DNA of 64,000 nt from Bagarius yarrelli (taxonomy: Eukaryota; Chordata; Actinopteri; Siluriformes; Sisoridae). Both the position numbers and the translations under genes were made by a program. Under the pieces are notes generated by a model that worked only from the letters and a program-made list of their open reading frames with translations, made no database searches and was not told the origin of the DNA. Positions 1 to 12,280 of the stretch are shown one piece after another. The first letter of the stretch is position 1, and every line of letters begins with the position of its first letter. The DNA lies in the NCBI GenBank assembly GCA_005784505.1, contig VCAZ01000021.1, positions 2,660,808 to 2,724,807 of the forward strand, read 5' to 3'.

Positions 1-234
1 CTCAGCACAGCAGATTTTAAACTGTTTAACTAGTAACCAAGCTTGATGACACAATCAACAAGATCTCATTTTTTCACTATTATAATGTTTTTTTTAACTT
101 TATATATCTGGCTGATTAAATGATTGTACATGCAGGTGATCTTGTTAAATAACATGATGATCTCTTAAATAATGACTAACAATCTATAAACATTAATGTG
201 TGTGTGGGGGGGTTGCATGTTGCTTGTATAATAC

Positions 235-324
235 CTGCAAAGTGTCGTCAATCAGGGTTAGGATGTATTGAACTGTCTGTTCTTTTGATATATGAGCCAT
301 TAGGTTGAGAAATGTCTTTGCACA
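235..324 (-). CDS. atp6v1h: ATP6V1H coding exon 3
   Basis: 90 bp, exactly 30 codons, CAKTFLNLMAHISKEQ...LIDDTLQ. The acceptor is attgcag at 325-326 and the donor gtatta from 234. This is the last exon of the gene inside the window. Confidence 0.94.
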
Positions 325-3300
325 CTGCAATAAAAAAAACATATTAAAAAGATAAACAAATTTCATTTTCAGTAGACAGATATTATTATCTCAGACACTC
401 ACTAAAAGCATTACTGGTCTGCCCGCTAAAAGTCAATCACAAAATAAAAAACAGCTTCATATTAATCTTTAATCGTTTTGCTTTTTCTTTCCAAAAGGTT
501 TTAGAGAAAAAAATACTGAACTAAATCTTTAGTTAATTAAACCCAAACATGGCTAAACCTTATTACCTACCTGGTGTCCTTCATTTGTTAAAATTGCCTG
601 CTTCTGCTCAGAATGAGCGACTTCAAACTTCTTGATGAATTCACAGTCTTCTCCTGAGATCATTTGGCCCCTAAACAAAGAAAATGTAAAAATAAATCCT
701 TGTTAAAACTCAAAATGTGATGTTGGAAATTAAATTATCGGTAGAATATTGAGCAGTATCATAATGATGATGAGCTTTGCCTTTCTGCTAGGCTTCTTCT
801 TTACCACACCAGGCCTATATATCGACTGCATTACTGAGCTCCATCTTCCAATCACTTGTGAACAAGACCCCAAGATACTTTATTTCCTCCACTTGAGGCA
901 GGATCTCTCCTCCAACCTGCAGTGGGTAAGCCACCTTTTTCTGGTTGAGAACCATGGCCTCGGACTTGGAGGTACTGATTCTCATCCCAGCTGCATCATA
1001 TTTAACAGCAAACCGCTCCAGTGCATGCTAATGGTCTTGGCCTGATAAAGCCAACAGGACATCATCTGCAAAAAGCAGAGATGAAATCCTTTGGTCCCCA
1101 AACCAGACTCCCTCTGGCTCTTGGCTGCGCCTAGAAATTCTGTCCATGAAAATGATGAACACAACCGATGACAAAAGGCAGCACTGCTCAAGTCCGGACC
1201 CTAGTAAGGGTCCAGACCGGGACAAAAACCTGCATTGCTTCTCCTAAATCCAAGGTTCAACTATTGTCGTGATTCTCCACTCAAGCACTCTGGCATAAAC
1301 TTTTCCAGTCAGGGAGAGGAGTGTGATCCCACTGTAATTGGAACACACCCTCCGGTCCCCCTTCTTAAAAAGAGGTACCACCACCCTGCCACTTGAGGTA
1401 CAGAGGTACTGCCCCCAATTGCCATGCTATGTTGCAAAGTTGTGTCGGCTAAGACAGCCCCACAGCATCCAGAGTCTTAAGGTACTCAGGGCGGATCTCA
1501 TACAACCCTGTGCCCTGCCACTAAGGAGCTTGCTGACTACCTCTGTGACTTCAGGCTGGGTGATGGATGAATCATCCTCCAAATCTCCAGCCTCTCCTTC
1601 CTCTGCAGAAGGTGTGTCGGTGGGGTTGAGATCCTCGAGGCCTCCTTCCACCATCCAAAAATATCCCTAGTTGAGGTCAACAGCTCCCCACCTCCACTGT
1701 AAACAGTTTTGGCTGAGAACGGTTTTCTCCGCCTTAGGCGCACAGTTTGCCAAAATTTTCTACAGGTCGACCAAAAGTCCTCCTCCATGGCCTCACTGAA
1801 CTCCTCCCAGACCCAAGTTTTTGTCTCCGCGACCACCCGGGCTGTAGCCTGCTAGGCCTGTCGGTACCCGTCAGCTGCTTTAAGAGTCCCACAAGCCAAC
1901 CATGCTTGATAGGACTCGTTCTTCGGCTTGTTATCATAGTGTCCATCACCAGGTGCTCTGGCACCAGAGACCTCACAAGCACAACTCCTTACAACCACGT
2001 CAACAATAGAGGTGGAGAACATGATCCACTCAGACTATGTCCCCAGCCTCCCCCTCTCATGGTGGTGGGAGTTAAAGACACCTGGGACAGAAGGTTCAGC
2101 CAGGCATTTCCAACAAACCCTCACGATATCTTTGTGTCTGCCAAGTCTGTCCAGCTTCCTCCTTCATCACTGGATCCAGCTCACCACCAGGTGGTGATTA
2201 GTTGCCACCTCAGACCCTCTGTGTTCAAGACATATGGTCTGAGGTCGGATGACATGAAAACAAAGTCAATCATTGACATCCGTCCTAGGCTGTCCTGGTG
2301 CCATGTGCACTTATGGACACCCTTATGTTCGAACATAGTGTTTGTTATGGACAACAAGTGACTAGCACAGAAGTCCAGTAACAAAACACCACCCAGATTC
2401 AGATCTGGGAGGCCGTTCCTCCCAATCACGCCTCTCCAGGTATAACTGTCGTTGCCTACATGGGCGTTAAAGTCCCCCAGCAGAACATAGTCCCCAGGCT
2501 TGAGCTCCTTCCAGACCAGATCCCATACCCGAATATTCGGACCCTTCTACAAACAACAGAAGGCCACAAACACAGAGAAAGACCATCCATTTGCCCGAAG
2601 GCGCATGCTTGTGTATTCGGAAACTCGGCGGCACAAACACAGAGAAAGACCCATGGGAGCTACCCGAAGCAAGCCTATTGTTACTATGAGCCGGGGAACT
2701 CATGCCAATAGAAGAGAGAGTCCAGCCTCTCTCAAGAAGTTGGGTTCCAGATCTCTCAAGCTTGGGTTCCAGAGCTATATCGCAATAGAATAGAAGAGCC
2801 TCTCTCAGTTGGGTTCCAGAGCCGCTTAACCTCCCGCACAAGTTCTGGCTCCTTCCTCCCCAGTGAGGTAACATTGTCCCATGTCCCAATAGCCAGATTG
2901 TCCAAGGATTGTGTCACTGAGGCTTTCCCCCCCAGAACTGCCTCCCAAATCCATAATGCCCCTTACACTCCTTTATGCAGGTGTTGGGCCTTCAAGAAGG
3001 TGGGCCACCAGGCGCTCGTCTGCGTGCTTCATCCAAGGTCTGGCTGCTAGGGCCCCGTTTTTTAGCATTTTTTGTTTTTCCAAGGGGTATTATGAACTGC
3101 TCTTAGTCTGACCCATTGCTCGTGCAGAGGTATTCAAGCAGACCGTTACTCCGGTTGAGGTTAAAGAAGCAACTTTAAAAGTGTGAACGAAAGAGAGCAT
3201 GAGTAGAGCAATTAAGGTTGTGCGCAAAAAGCGTTGAGTTGTGCGCAAGGTGCAAAAAAAAGGGGAAAGGTAAAGGTAGAAACGGTCGGCTCAAAGTTTA

Positions 3301-6300
3301 AAGGCGGCAAAAACAGTAAGCAGTCAGAGGACATAAAGGTAATTTAAAAGATAGCATTAAAGGGCAACTGAGTAAGAGCGGTCGGTGACTCATTGCAACA
3401 AGTAAGGTAACGGCAAAAACAGTTGATTAAATAAGATAAACAAACAGTAACTATGGTAAGATATTTAAATGCATATTTGACACAACGCAAGTAAGGTATG
3501 CAACCAAAAGCGTAAATCAAGACAACCAAAAAGCGTAAAGAAAAAGTGATATACTATTAGCGGATTGTAATCGATTTGAGTGGCTCGACTCGCTGGAGTT
3601 TTACCGTCGGGCGAGTTAAATAAGTTGCATTAAAAAGCGACCAATTATGACGTCATCTACACAAAATTGAAGGTAAAAATAAAGCGTCATTAAGACAAAG
3701 TATATTTTATATACGGTTAAATATATTTTATTTAGCAATAAAAAGGTGTATGATGGGTGCTAACCAGACAGTGTATACCTCTGTGAACATCATAACTTCA
3801 AAGCATAAAAGCAATAAAAAAGACATAATTACAAAATTTATGGTAAAATGGAACAAACTGTTGCGTGGTGGCTGAGAGAAAGAAACGTAAAGTGCCGGAG
3901 ATAGACAACAACGCGATAGCAACTCTATACAATGAACTGATCACAGACAAACCCCCAGTCTGTATCCGGTACTTAAAAAATAAAGAAGAAAAAAGCAATA
4001 AACTGGATCTACAAATAACATCCAGAACTCTAAGAGGGAAAAATAAGGACGGCGACAAAAGACAAGCCAATAAAAGTATGAACGACAGAGGATGCAGACA
4101 AAGCTGACAAAAAATAGTGGAGGGATTACAGTGCCATAGTAGACGCAGTAAAGAAAGCCATTAAAGTGGGTGCTAAAGATGCAGAACTGTTTAGCATCAT
4201 AAGAACTTCTGTAAGTGGGCGCACAAAAACAAAGCAAATTGGTGGAGAGCATACGACATAGTGATGCAACTGACATGAGTCCACTTAGGTACAGAGAAGG
4301 AAATGACAGCGGAAACAGCAAGTGAACAGCTTAAGGAACCACGAAGAGGGAGCTACAGTACCAGCAATGACAGAAGAATAAGTCTTCCAAGAGAGAATTC
4401 CACAGGCAGTATCATGAGGCAACAATGCACCCAAAGGGCGACAACCTTTCCCATACTAGTAAAGGGGGAAGAAAGACAATATGTCCCATGGTCGTTAATG
4501 GACGTCAGAGGCCTGACATGTGCGAGAGAGCAAAGAAGTAGAGAACAAGGTTCAAGGAGTCAGCTGCAGGACAACAATAAGTAGTGGGTGACCTAAAAAC
4601 CATGGTACAGCAAGTGTTAGAAAAGATCAGAACAAAAGAGGTATCTGGATGTGAGAAGCTGCTGGAGAATGGACCCCTAAGACTATATTGCAATTCCATG
4701 TGGGAGGGGCTAAGCACAATGTACCCCTCCAAAACCAACCCTGGGAGAGTAGAAAAACTTGTATGGGAAGACAGCGAAAACATAACAGTATTCATAAGGT
4801 GTTTGCAAGATGCATGGGGGGGGGTTAAAATGACGGAAAGATGGAATAAGTCATCAGCAATCGAGACATTGTTTCAAATGATGCTCAAAAAGGCGATGCC
4901 TGAAGAAATACAAGATCAGTTGGAATCATTGGTAGGGCTAAACAAAATGCCCTGACACATTTTTGAAAAGACTGTGACTCACTATGCAAACCGGCACAGG
5001 AAAAAAGAAAAAGAAACCAAAAGAATGATGGACATCTTATAAGCACAGTTCCACAGAGCTAAAATAGGAGAAGTGTCGCAAGACAAAGCAAAACAGAGAG
5101 AACAAGTCAAAGAATAAGGCACAAGACAAAAATACACAAAGTCACAGTAAACACACCAATGCTATATTCACCAAGCACACCAATAAATCTGCTGGAAAGA
5201 GACTTTTTATTTAAGCTGGAAGCGGAAATACGTTGCAGACCAGCGGGGTCACAATCCCAGAAATCTTAACAAGTCAGTTCGTGGCAACCGAAATAGGCCA
5301 TAGACGTGAAGGCCATAGCCGTGTGACGTTGCGTGAAAACTTTTGCGCGAACAAAACCAAAAGCGGTTTTTGATACTGGCATGACGATGACTACACCTGA
5401 AGCAAAAATGTGTTTAGATGTGGTTAAAGCCTGATAACGCATTGAAAACGTAACTGAGATATGTGGCAGCAAATGATGTTGACGCGCCTTAAGCAGGCAG
5501 AGTGGGGAATTTTGGCCTTAGCAGGTTTTCGCCCACTCCACATATTTTTTGGGGGTTGAATTGAGTGATCAGAGTAAAACGTAAAGATAAAGGGGGTAGC
5601 ACGAAAGAAGGCAGGATAAACCAAGGTTAAAAAGCTGAAAGGAAACAAAATAGTAAGTTAATAAAAAGCTAAAACTATGTTGATTGTAGCTTAAATCGGG
5701 TAAAGTAAAACTAATGAGTCAAAAGTAAGAGTAAATCAGAAAGGTAGAAAGGTAAATTAAGCAAGCTGGCCAAAGCAAATTTAACCATCATTAAGAAGGA
5801 AAATTGAAGTATCATAAAAGAAAGTATAAAAATAAAGCAGTAAGGTAACAAAGATAAACAGTGTTTTACGAACACTGAAACACACATCAAGCATGCACTT
5901 CATCCACTTGTCAAATTTATATATGAAATGTCCCAATTTCTATAAAAAAAATGGGTGTTTTTGAGCTTTCAAGTTAATTACTATTTAATTGTCCTGAGGT
6001 AAAATATTTAAGGAAGGAAGAATATGTATAAAATAAGTTTTAATTAGTATTGTCTTAACATAAGTAGTGTATTTTGCCAGTATGTCTACACAAATACATA
6101 TGTGAAGTAATCGGACATTATTTCGTGTAATATTAGACTTTCAACAACGTCTTTGAGCTATAAAATTATATAAATACTGTGATGTAAACTGCCAGTGTCT
6201 GCAGTACTTTTAAAAAGGCGGTAATCCCCAGCCTTTTAAAATAAAATTTTACAGTGCACCCCATGAAACTTCCAATTTTAAATTGCAATCTCAATTTTAT

Positions 6301-7458
6301 ATATATATTTCAGGCGGTGTTACCAGGAAGTTCTTTTACATTAGGTACGAATAGCGTATGTGTGAGCCTGAAAACGCATGTCTTTAAATCTAAGCGGCGG
6401 CTAAGAGTTCATGTGCGAGTGTGCATCCGAAGCTAAAAGTGCATTGTAGCTGAGAGTGCATCGTGTCTGCAGCCAGACTATTGTATATGACAGGTCTTTT
6501 TACATTAACAAAAAAAAAACCTTTATATCTGGTTAAAAAAATATACCTCATCCAACACCATGTGGAAAATTTTGTAATGGATGAAACAAAAGATGTTTTC
6601 TTCTTTTGTAAAAGGGGGTTTGGCAAAAAACAAAACAAAAAACGGACATCAACAAAGGAACACCATATCCAAAGTGAAGCATAGTGGTGACAGCAATGTA
6701 CTTTTAGGGAAACTGTAAAAATAATACGCACAGCCTATAAAAGGTGTGAGGGATTGTCGAAGAAAAGCAATCCAGCTGAGAATATTTATTAATTGCACAA
6801 GCATGGTATATAGCAAATATAAGACATTGTAATGTCCTAAAAAAAAAACAAAAAAAAAAAAAAAAAAACAGAGGTTGATGACAGAAACCTTGTGAGAACT
6901 GTGAAAGGTGCTTTATACATCCATATGTAAAATATCAGTTAACCATGCTGAAACCATGATTCATCATCTGGTGTGTATTTTTTTGATGTCAAGCCAAAAC
7001 CTCTTTAATATAAAAAATAAAACATTATCCATCACTAATTTAAAACATTATAAATGTAAAAATTATTATTTAACCTGTTTTAAGGTCTACATTCAACAGT
7101 GCTTTTAATTATTAAAAGATCACCAGGTACACTAAACAATGACATGCTTTAGAAAATCTCTTAATCAATGACTGGTGTCTCTCAAAACAGCTGTATTTTT
7201 ATATTCTTTTACCTAAAGTAGACTTTATTTTTAAAAACTAGATCATTTATAAATCTTTTATAGTTTGCAAAAAAACAGGAGCAGCAGGCTGTAGCAAGCC
7301 TACTCTGCCGTCTAATAATAATAAAACCCGAAGGCACAATAATCCATACAAGATTTACACCCTGGTAAATACTAGTACCATGTTAACTTAATTTACAAGC
7401 ATCAAAATTTATTTTAAAATTGTTTTAGGAAATTGCATCTACATTTTTTAAAATTAAA

Positions 7459-7527
<69 letters not shown>

Positions 7528-9616
7528 AAAGTCGGTATTACACTGCAGATAAAAATAAAAACAACCCACAAACAAGGCTTATCTGCTTTTTCCAATTACC
7601 CTCCAATCTTTTTTAAACACACTTTTAATTTAAGAAGGTTGCAGACCAGTAGCTCTACAGGAATAACATGCATGTTGTTGTGATTTCAGTCTGGCTTAGA
7701 AAACATTATTTGCTTATTCTGGTCAATAAAACACAGCTTGCTTTTGATTGTGAATATGGCTCAGGTTCAATACCATTACACACATTCAGCCTGCTATTAA
7801 CCACTAATTTTTTTTTTATTGTCAACAGCTGACCTTTCAAGAGGAACATAAAATTTGTCATAATATATAGTATTAGTTTTAGCAAGTCTTCTCAGAAGAA
7901 CAGAATACACAGTCAGGATTTATTTTGCAAATTTAGGGAATATCACAGAAGACACTGCAGCTGTAATTGCTGCCAAAGTCATTCCTATGAATTGGGGGGG
8001 GGGATACACTTATGTAACCAACAGATTTTGATTTTTCTGTCCAATTAACCTTTGTGTCACAATGCAAATACACATTCAAATGTTAGACAGTTCATCCAAA
8101 TCGGTACTGTAAACTTCTTTATGTAAGGCGCTGTAAATCTTCCACTTTAACGTGTATCATGTTATCACACATATCTAAATTTATTCTTAATAAGCAAGCC
8201 AGAGGCAATGAGTTGGTGACAGTGTGTGATTAATTTGGGCTGGGCGATATGGACACTGATTGCTGGCTTTTTACTTAAAGTAAGTTAATTTACACTAGGG
8301 TGGGCAATGGCATTGGGACACATGACCAACATGTGTTTTTTTAAAACATATTCCAAGTCTCACTCTTACAATGAATTTCCAACTTGTAAAAAAGCATTTT
8401 ACTAGATTGCAAAGGTTTTCCTATCCAGGCAAAAAATGTCCCTTTCTGTACATATGCTGCACTCCTAGTATTCCTGGCTGTTTCTACTCTCCAGATCTTT
8501 CTATTTCAACCTAATGCTCTAATTCTGCTTGGAGTTGGCTAAGAATGGCCTTACTTGCACCGCTTAAAGATACGCGGAACTGCCGTGGTACCTTGCTGGT
8601 GATTTGGGTGCTCAGGTCTTCATCACTAGACATATACAGGTGCATCTCAAATATTCAAAATATCAGGGAAAATTTCAATATTTTTTGAAAGTTACTTGAA
8701 AAATGAAATCATTGAAATAGCATATCAGAGCAAATCCATTGTTTTGCCGTATAAATACCACAAATCTTCCAATCAGGTTTAGTCCATGCTACCACAATTA
8801 TAGGAAAGACTGCTAACCTGACACTTGTCCAGAAGACACTTACTGACCCCTCTGTAAGGACCATAAGCCACATAAGATTATAGCTAAAAGGGCCATGTTT
8901 ACAAAGTTCTGTCTCAGGCATACTTATGGAAAACTGACTATGGGCTTAAAAAGCGGTTTCAAGAAAGTGGGGGAGCTTCACAAGGAAGGGACTAAGGCGT
9001 GAGCTAGTGCCTTGAGAGCGAGGACAGATACCTCCCGTAGAGCAGAAGGGCAAAAGCTTGCTTGATCTTCAGTATAAATACAGACAGTGAAAGCGGGGCC
9101 TCACGATCCTTCTGGCTTTTTGGGTTTTAAGCAGGAGGTGACAGAAAAGTTGCCACAGGGATAACTGGCCTGGGCACCACACAAAGATGTGTCTAGTAAA
9201 TTGGCCGTATTCCCATTGTCAAGCCACTACTGAACTAGAGAATGTTAAAAGTGTCTTACCTGGGCTAAGGAGAAGAAAAACTAGAGCATTTTTGGATGAA
9301 AGTAAATTTTGCATTTTATTTGGAAATCAAGGTCCCTGAGTCTGGAAAAGAGAGGATAGGTACAGAATCCAAGCTCTTTCAATTTCAACTTCAATAGCGA
9401 CAGGCTAGAAAATAGCAAAAAAAAAACTAACAAAAAAACCCTTATCTTCTCACACACATCCACACACATAGGGGAGGTGAAGGCCTGGGAAAAACAGTAT
9501 TTGTTGTCCACAGCAGCTAAAAAGAATTAGTGAGAGTGGCTATGTACTGCTTCTTGTCAACTGTGTCAGTGGGAAAGAAACTGCGAACAAAAGTCTAACT
9601 TAACTTAACATATACA

Positions 9617-9666
<50 letters not shown>

Positions 9667-11260
9667 TTCAATGTACAGCTTTTCTGTCAGATAATCTCCT
9701 CTGCCTGTACTTCTATAAGTGATTGTGAGACAGCGCTGATGAAATAACTAGAATAAATTGTGATTTAAAATAAGAGTTGGATTTCACAAGTATGTGTTAA
9801 TGAAACAATTCTCACTCAGTACAAGCGCAAATAACACTGCTGGATTTAATCAGCATGATGACGTGGGTGTAACATATAATATGGAGTGAAATAAATGTGT
9901 GAGCCATCCATACTTATTATCGGTATTCTCACATTAACTTTCTATAATCTGATTTCAGTTCACCACCCTATCATTTTTGTCACTATTTCCTCTCGTGTTT
10001 AAAATATGAGTGTACGCATGGCTTAGAGTACTGACAGATGTGCACATTCTCCCCAACTTTATTTTCAATAAATCACAACCTTTGCAAGGGATAAGGTGTA
10101 GGCATGTTTTCATCCCCGTTTTGTGCATACACCACGTTATAAATGAGACCCCCGAACCCTGTAGATAATCTGTTAAGTATTGTCAAGAGAAAGATGAAAG
10201 ATACCAGAGCCCACAAGACAGGTGAGCTGAAGATCAAAGCAACCTGGGCTTTTATTACACTTAAGAAGTTCCACATCTGATTGCCACCATGCCACACTGC
10301 ATTGACACAGTAATTTGTGCAAGAGGAGCCCCAACCAAATATCGAGTGCAAAAATTAAAATACTTAAAAGTCTGACTTTTATTCTAAATAACAACTTTGC
10401 AAGCTAACTTTACTTTAATGCGGCAGTGTAATGTAAGAGATGATGCGTGTTTAAGGGCAAGTGAAAGTTATCCTACAGGTTCAGAACATGGGAATTAAAT
10501 AAATGTGACAAAAAGATAAAGCGTACAAAGCTACTTTTTGAGTTGTGTTTAAATTTTAGTCTTTTAAACATAAACATGAGCAAGATGTGCTGTTATCATG
10601 ATTTATTTAGCTGTTAATGAACTTTTATATTAACCTTTACACGCTTTAGCACATCATCTCACTTTTAAACAAAATTATGACGTTGGAGAAAAATACAAAA
10701 AAGAATTTTGACAGTGACGTTTTTCTGTAGTGCCTTCCCAGACCTTCATACTGTAGGATATTTCATTTTAACGTTCAGTGACATCCTAACCTAAACCAGC
10801 GTTTGTCTGGAATTGTTTTTCGGAAATCAAAAAAACTTTGATCCTTAATCGATTTTAAGTTAGAAAATACATCATGTTAACATCTGTATACTCTCACCAA
10901 AAGAGGTAGCAGAAAAAAAGCAATATAAAGCCTAAGGTAAATTCCTCAGTATGTTAAATTTCAAATAGATATAAATGATCTAATGAGCCATACGAATTAT
11001 TTCAATCCAAAATTAAAATCACCATAAACAAGACACACACATGTCTGGTTAGCTATCTTTGTGGGGACTCTCCATAGGCATACTAGTTTTTATGCTGTAC
11101 CGGAAACTTTCTGCATTATTACTTTCTCAAATAATCTCATCCTGTATAATTTAGAAGCTTTTGTACCCATGGGGACCTCAATTTTGGTCCCCACAGTGAC
11201 ACGAGTCCCCATAAGTCTGTGTGTATTCAGGTTTAGGTCTCCACCAGGACGTATAAACCT

Positions 11261-11309
<49 letters not shown>

Positions 11310-11776
11310 TCACAAGACACTGACTGTATCTTTGTTAATCAAGACTTAGTTTAGTTCCTGTTTATTGAGGAAAGTTCAAGAATAGTATTAAACAACATAT
11401 TTTATAGATATTTCTTTTTCTAGTGTGCTTAAAATGATCATTAATCATTAAAGGATTTATTGTAAAACTGTCTAAGATTGGATTTAATTGATTATCTCTA
11501 TGGCAACACGTAAGAAAAGTGTGTGCTCTTCTACAGATATTAAAAGAAAATAAAGATCAACAAATAACAAAAACAAACATTCCAAGGTTAACTTAGATGT
11601 GAAAGAAATAACATCTTTGCATTTCCATTTTGGGGATGATTATAAAGGGGGTTTTGACCCATGGTAACTCACTGTAAGTAGGACTGCCAGTTGACCTTGT
11701 TCGCTCGGACCTCAGCCGCCTTGGCAGCGATGATGTTGGTCGGGACCGCAGCGTCCACTGCTCCTCGGATATCCAT
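235..11776 (-). CDS. atp6v1h: ATP6V1H, V-type proton ATPase subunit H (5' part; continues beyond left edge)
   Basis: Subunit H is the regulatory cap of the cytosolic V1 sector of the vacuolar proton pump and couples V1 ATP hydrolysis to V0 proton transport on lysosomes, endosomes and other acid compartments. Three coding exons are visible: 11776-11673, 670-571 and 324-235. They join in phase to give 97 residues, beginning MDIRGAVDAAVPTN and including EDCEFIKKFE and SKEQTVQYILTLIDD, which I recognise as the conserved N-terminus of vertebrate subunit H. All junctions are GT-AG. The likely start is ATG at 11776, two bases inside its exon; vertebrate relatives carry a few residues more, so a slightly different start is possible. 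The remaining ~80% of the protein lies left of position 1. The intron between the first two coding exons is about 11 kb and is loaded with transposon relics. Confidence 0.95.
571..670 (-). CDS. atp6v1h: ATP6V1H coding exon 2
   Basis: 100 bp. Completes the split Gln codon, then encodes GQMISGEDCEFIKKFE...NEGHQ. The acceptor is tgtttag at 671-672 and the donor gtaggt from 570. The phase fits the flanking exons. Confidence 0.94.
780..2895 (-). mobile_element. Non-LTR retrotransposon ORF2 relic (endonuclease plus reverse transcriptase)
   Basis: Read on the minus strand, 2895-2181 gives an apurinic-type endonuclease domain in shifted frames, with LLGDFNAHVGND near 2480, ASHLLSITNTMFEHKGVH and SMIDFVFMSSDLRPYVL. 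From 1225 to 1030 comes a reverse transcriptase palm with LEQCCLLS (a degraded LEQGCPLS) and LLFADDV at about 1059-1072. Several frameshifts and stops split it, so it is dead. The element begins near its ORF2 start and is cut off shortly after the palm, losing the thumb and 3' end. It sits inside an ATP6V1H intron in the same orientation as the gene. The family is common in fish genomes; I do not assign a clade. Confidence 0.85.
3120..5650 (+). mobile_element. Old retrovirus-like element relic with gag-like fragments
   Basis: This stretch is A-rich on the plus strand and poor in T, unlike its surroundings. It carries decayed plus-strand reading frames at 3865-4107, 4303-4584 and 4584-4955. 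The last encodes a helical segment with WEDSENITVFIRCLQDAW and a following helix-rich tail ending near QDQLESLVGLNKMP, which resembles a retroviral capsid region of gag. A degraded continuation follows to about 5040. No protease, polymerase or envelope segment is recognisable, and I could not pair two LTRs. It is interrupted by stops and is inactive. Boundaries are approximate. A different LTR retroelement class remains possible. Confidence 0.5.
4584..4955 (+). pseudogene. gag (capsid-like) fragment of an old retroelement
   Basis: 123 open codons, rich in Glu/Lys/Met helices and ending in a stop. The pattern WEDSENITVFIRCLQDAW followed by MMLKKAMPEEIQDQLES is the type seen in capsid domains of gamma/epsilon-type retroviral gag. 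Upstream and downstream frames are broken. Homology is by eye only. Confidence 0.5.
5900..8630. other. ATP6V1H intronic DNA, no gene seen
   Basis: AT-rich intronic sequence with an interrupted poly-A run at 6839-6868 and a (TA)n tract at 7467-7524. The short reading frames here show no codon structure or recognisable homology. A 'ggctgggcgatatgg' phrase near 8240 recalls fish hAT-like repeats but is too short to call. Confidence 0.5.
7467..7524. repeat. (TA)n microsatellite
   Basis: Uninterrupted at repeat after an A-rich run. Confidence 0.95.
8636..9285 (+). mobile_element. Tc1-like transposon relic with an rDNA insert
   Basis: The left part begins with the Tc1-type end 'caggtgcatctcaa' after a TA. 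It runs through decayed transposase sequence (cacttgtccagaagacact, ggggagcttcacaaggaa) to about 9017. Transposase sequence resumes at about 9175 (caccacacaaagatgtgtct, gtcaagccactactgaac, acctgggctaaggagaagaa). The pieces on both sides are collinear with a common fish Tc1-like element; the middle is replaced by 28S rRNA sequence. The right end beyond 9285 is lost. Confidence 0.75.
9018..9174 (+). pseudogene. 28S rRNA fragment (domain V region) inside a Tc1-like relic
   Basis: The stretch contains phrases diagnostic of nuclear 28S rRNA in sense order: cgaggacag..acctcccgt, agcagaagggcaaaagc, gtgaaagcggggcctcacg, gggttttaagcaggaggtg and ccacagggataactgg. It has point changes and a small deletion after 'cttgatctt'. 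At about 155 bp it is a fragment only, not a functional rRNA gene. Confidence 0.85.
9286..11034. other. ATP6V1H intronic DNA, no gene seen
   Basis: Holds a (TG)n tract at 9619-9661 and otherwise unremarkable AT-rich sequence. The reading frames on the minus strand at 10073-10394 have no recognisable homology. Confidence 0.5.
9619..9661. repeat. (TG)n microsatellite
   Basis: About 21 uninterrupted tg units. Confidence 0.97.
11035..11315. repeat. Fish interspersed repeat ending in a (CA)n tract
   Basis: The phrases gtggggactctccatagg, ggggacctcaattttggtcc and ccccacagtgacacgagtcc, followed by (CA)n at 11262-11306, match a dispersed repeat I recognise from many fish introns ('ggggac...tggtccccac' type). 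No coding capacity. Confidence 0.6.
11673..11776 (-). CDS. atp6v1h: ATP6V1H coding exon 1
   Basis: Encodes 34 residues from MDIRGAVDAA to NWQSYL plus two bases of the next Gln codon. The acceptor is ...ttcag just before acATG (exon edge 11778). The donor is gtgagtt, read on the minus strand from 11672. Confidence 0.93.
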
Positions 11777-12234
11777 GTCTGAATACTTGTTTAATAAAAA
11801 TACCTTGAGAAAAGGACAGAGGAGAAATAAGGGAGCTTTAGCGAATCTGTAGCTAGTTTAACGGGATCAGGCCACAGAAACTGCTTTATATTTTCAAGCT
11901 CATTTAGAACATCACACCAATGCCAGCTGTATGTTAGCTACACAAACGCGCACTTTTAATCATTCCTATTTTGGCTAATGATGTTACGCCACGACGACAT
12001 AAAACACGAGCATTAATTAAATATAAAAAGCTAAAGACAGTCTAGCTGTTTACTACCCATGTCGGTCAGCTGACCAGGTTACATTAGCCGGAAGGCTAGC
12101 AGCCGCTTAGCTAGCTAGCAGTCTCTTGAACCAGCGATATTGTGCATTCAGTCTGCATTAGACCAATAATATCTCACTACTAAAGGAAACTGTGTTAGGA
12201 AAATAAAAACAATTTTTAAAAAATGGTCTTTTAC

Positions 12235-12280
12235 CTGCTGCCTCGGGTGTCAAAAAGCAACAACACTGCGTAAGACCGAT
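12235..12280 (-). other. atp6v1h: ATP6V1H untranslated first exon (5' edge approximate)
   Basis: A good donor (cagcag then gtaaaa) is read on the minus strand at 12235/12234, about 455 bp upstream of the coding exon and just downstream of the CACGTG pair. I infer that it ends the noncoding first exon; the transcription start is not visible. Confidence 0.5.

Noticed and set aside
3120..5900. Paired LTRs around the gag-like relic
   Set aside because: Both flanks are A-rich, but I found no convincing stretch of identity between them.
9018..9174. Functional 28S rRNA gene
   Set aside because: Only ~155 bp with substitutions and a deletion, embedded in a transposon relic.
11090..11320. Reading frames with long Val-Cys or Thr-His runs
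   Set aside because: They are translations of the (CA)n microsatellite and flanking repeat. The same applies to the Tyr-Ile and Thr-His frames at 23303, 41783, 48966, 49034 and 32342.
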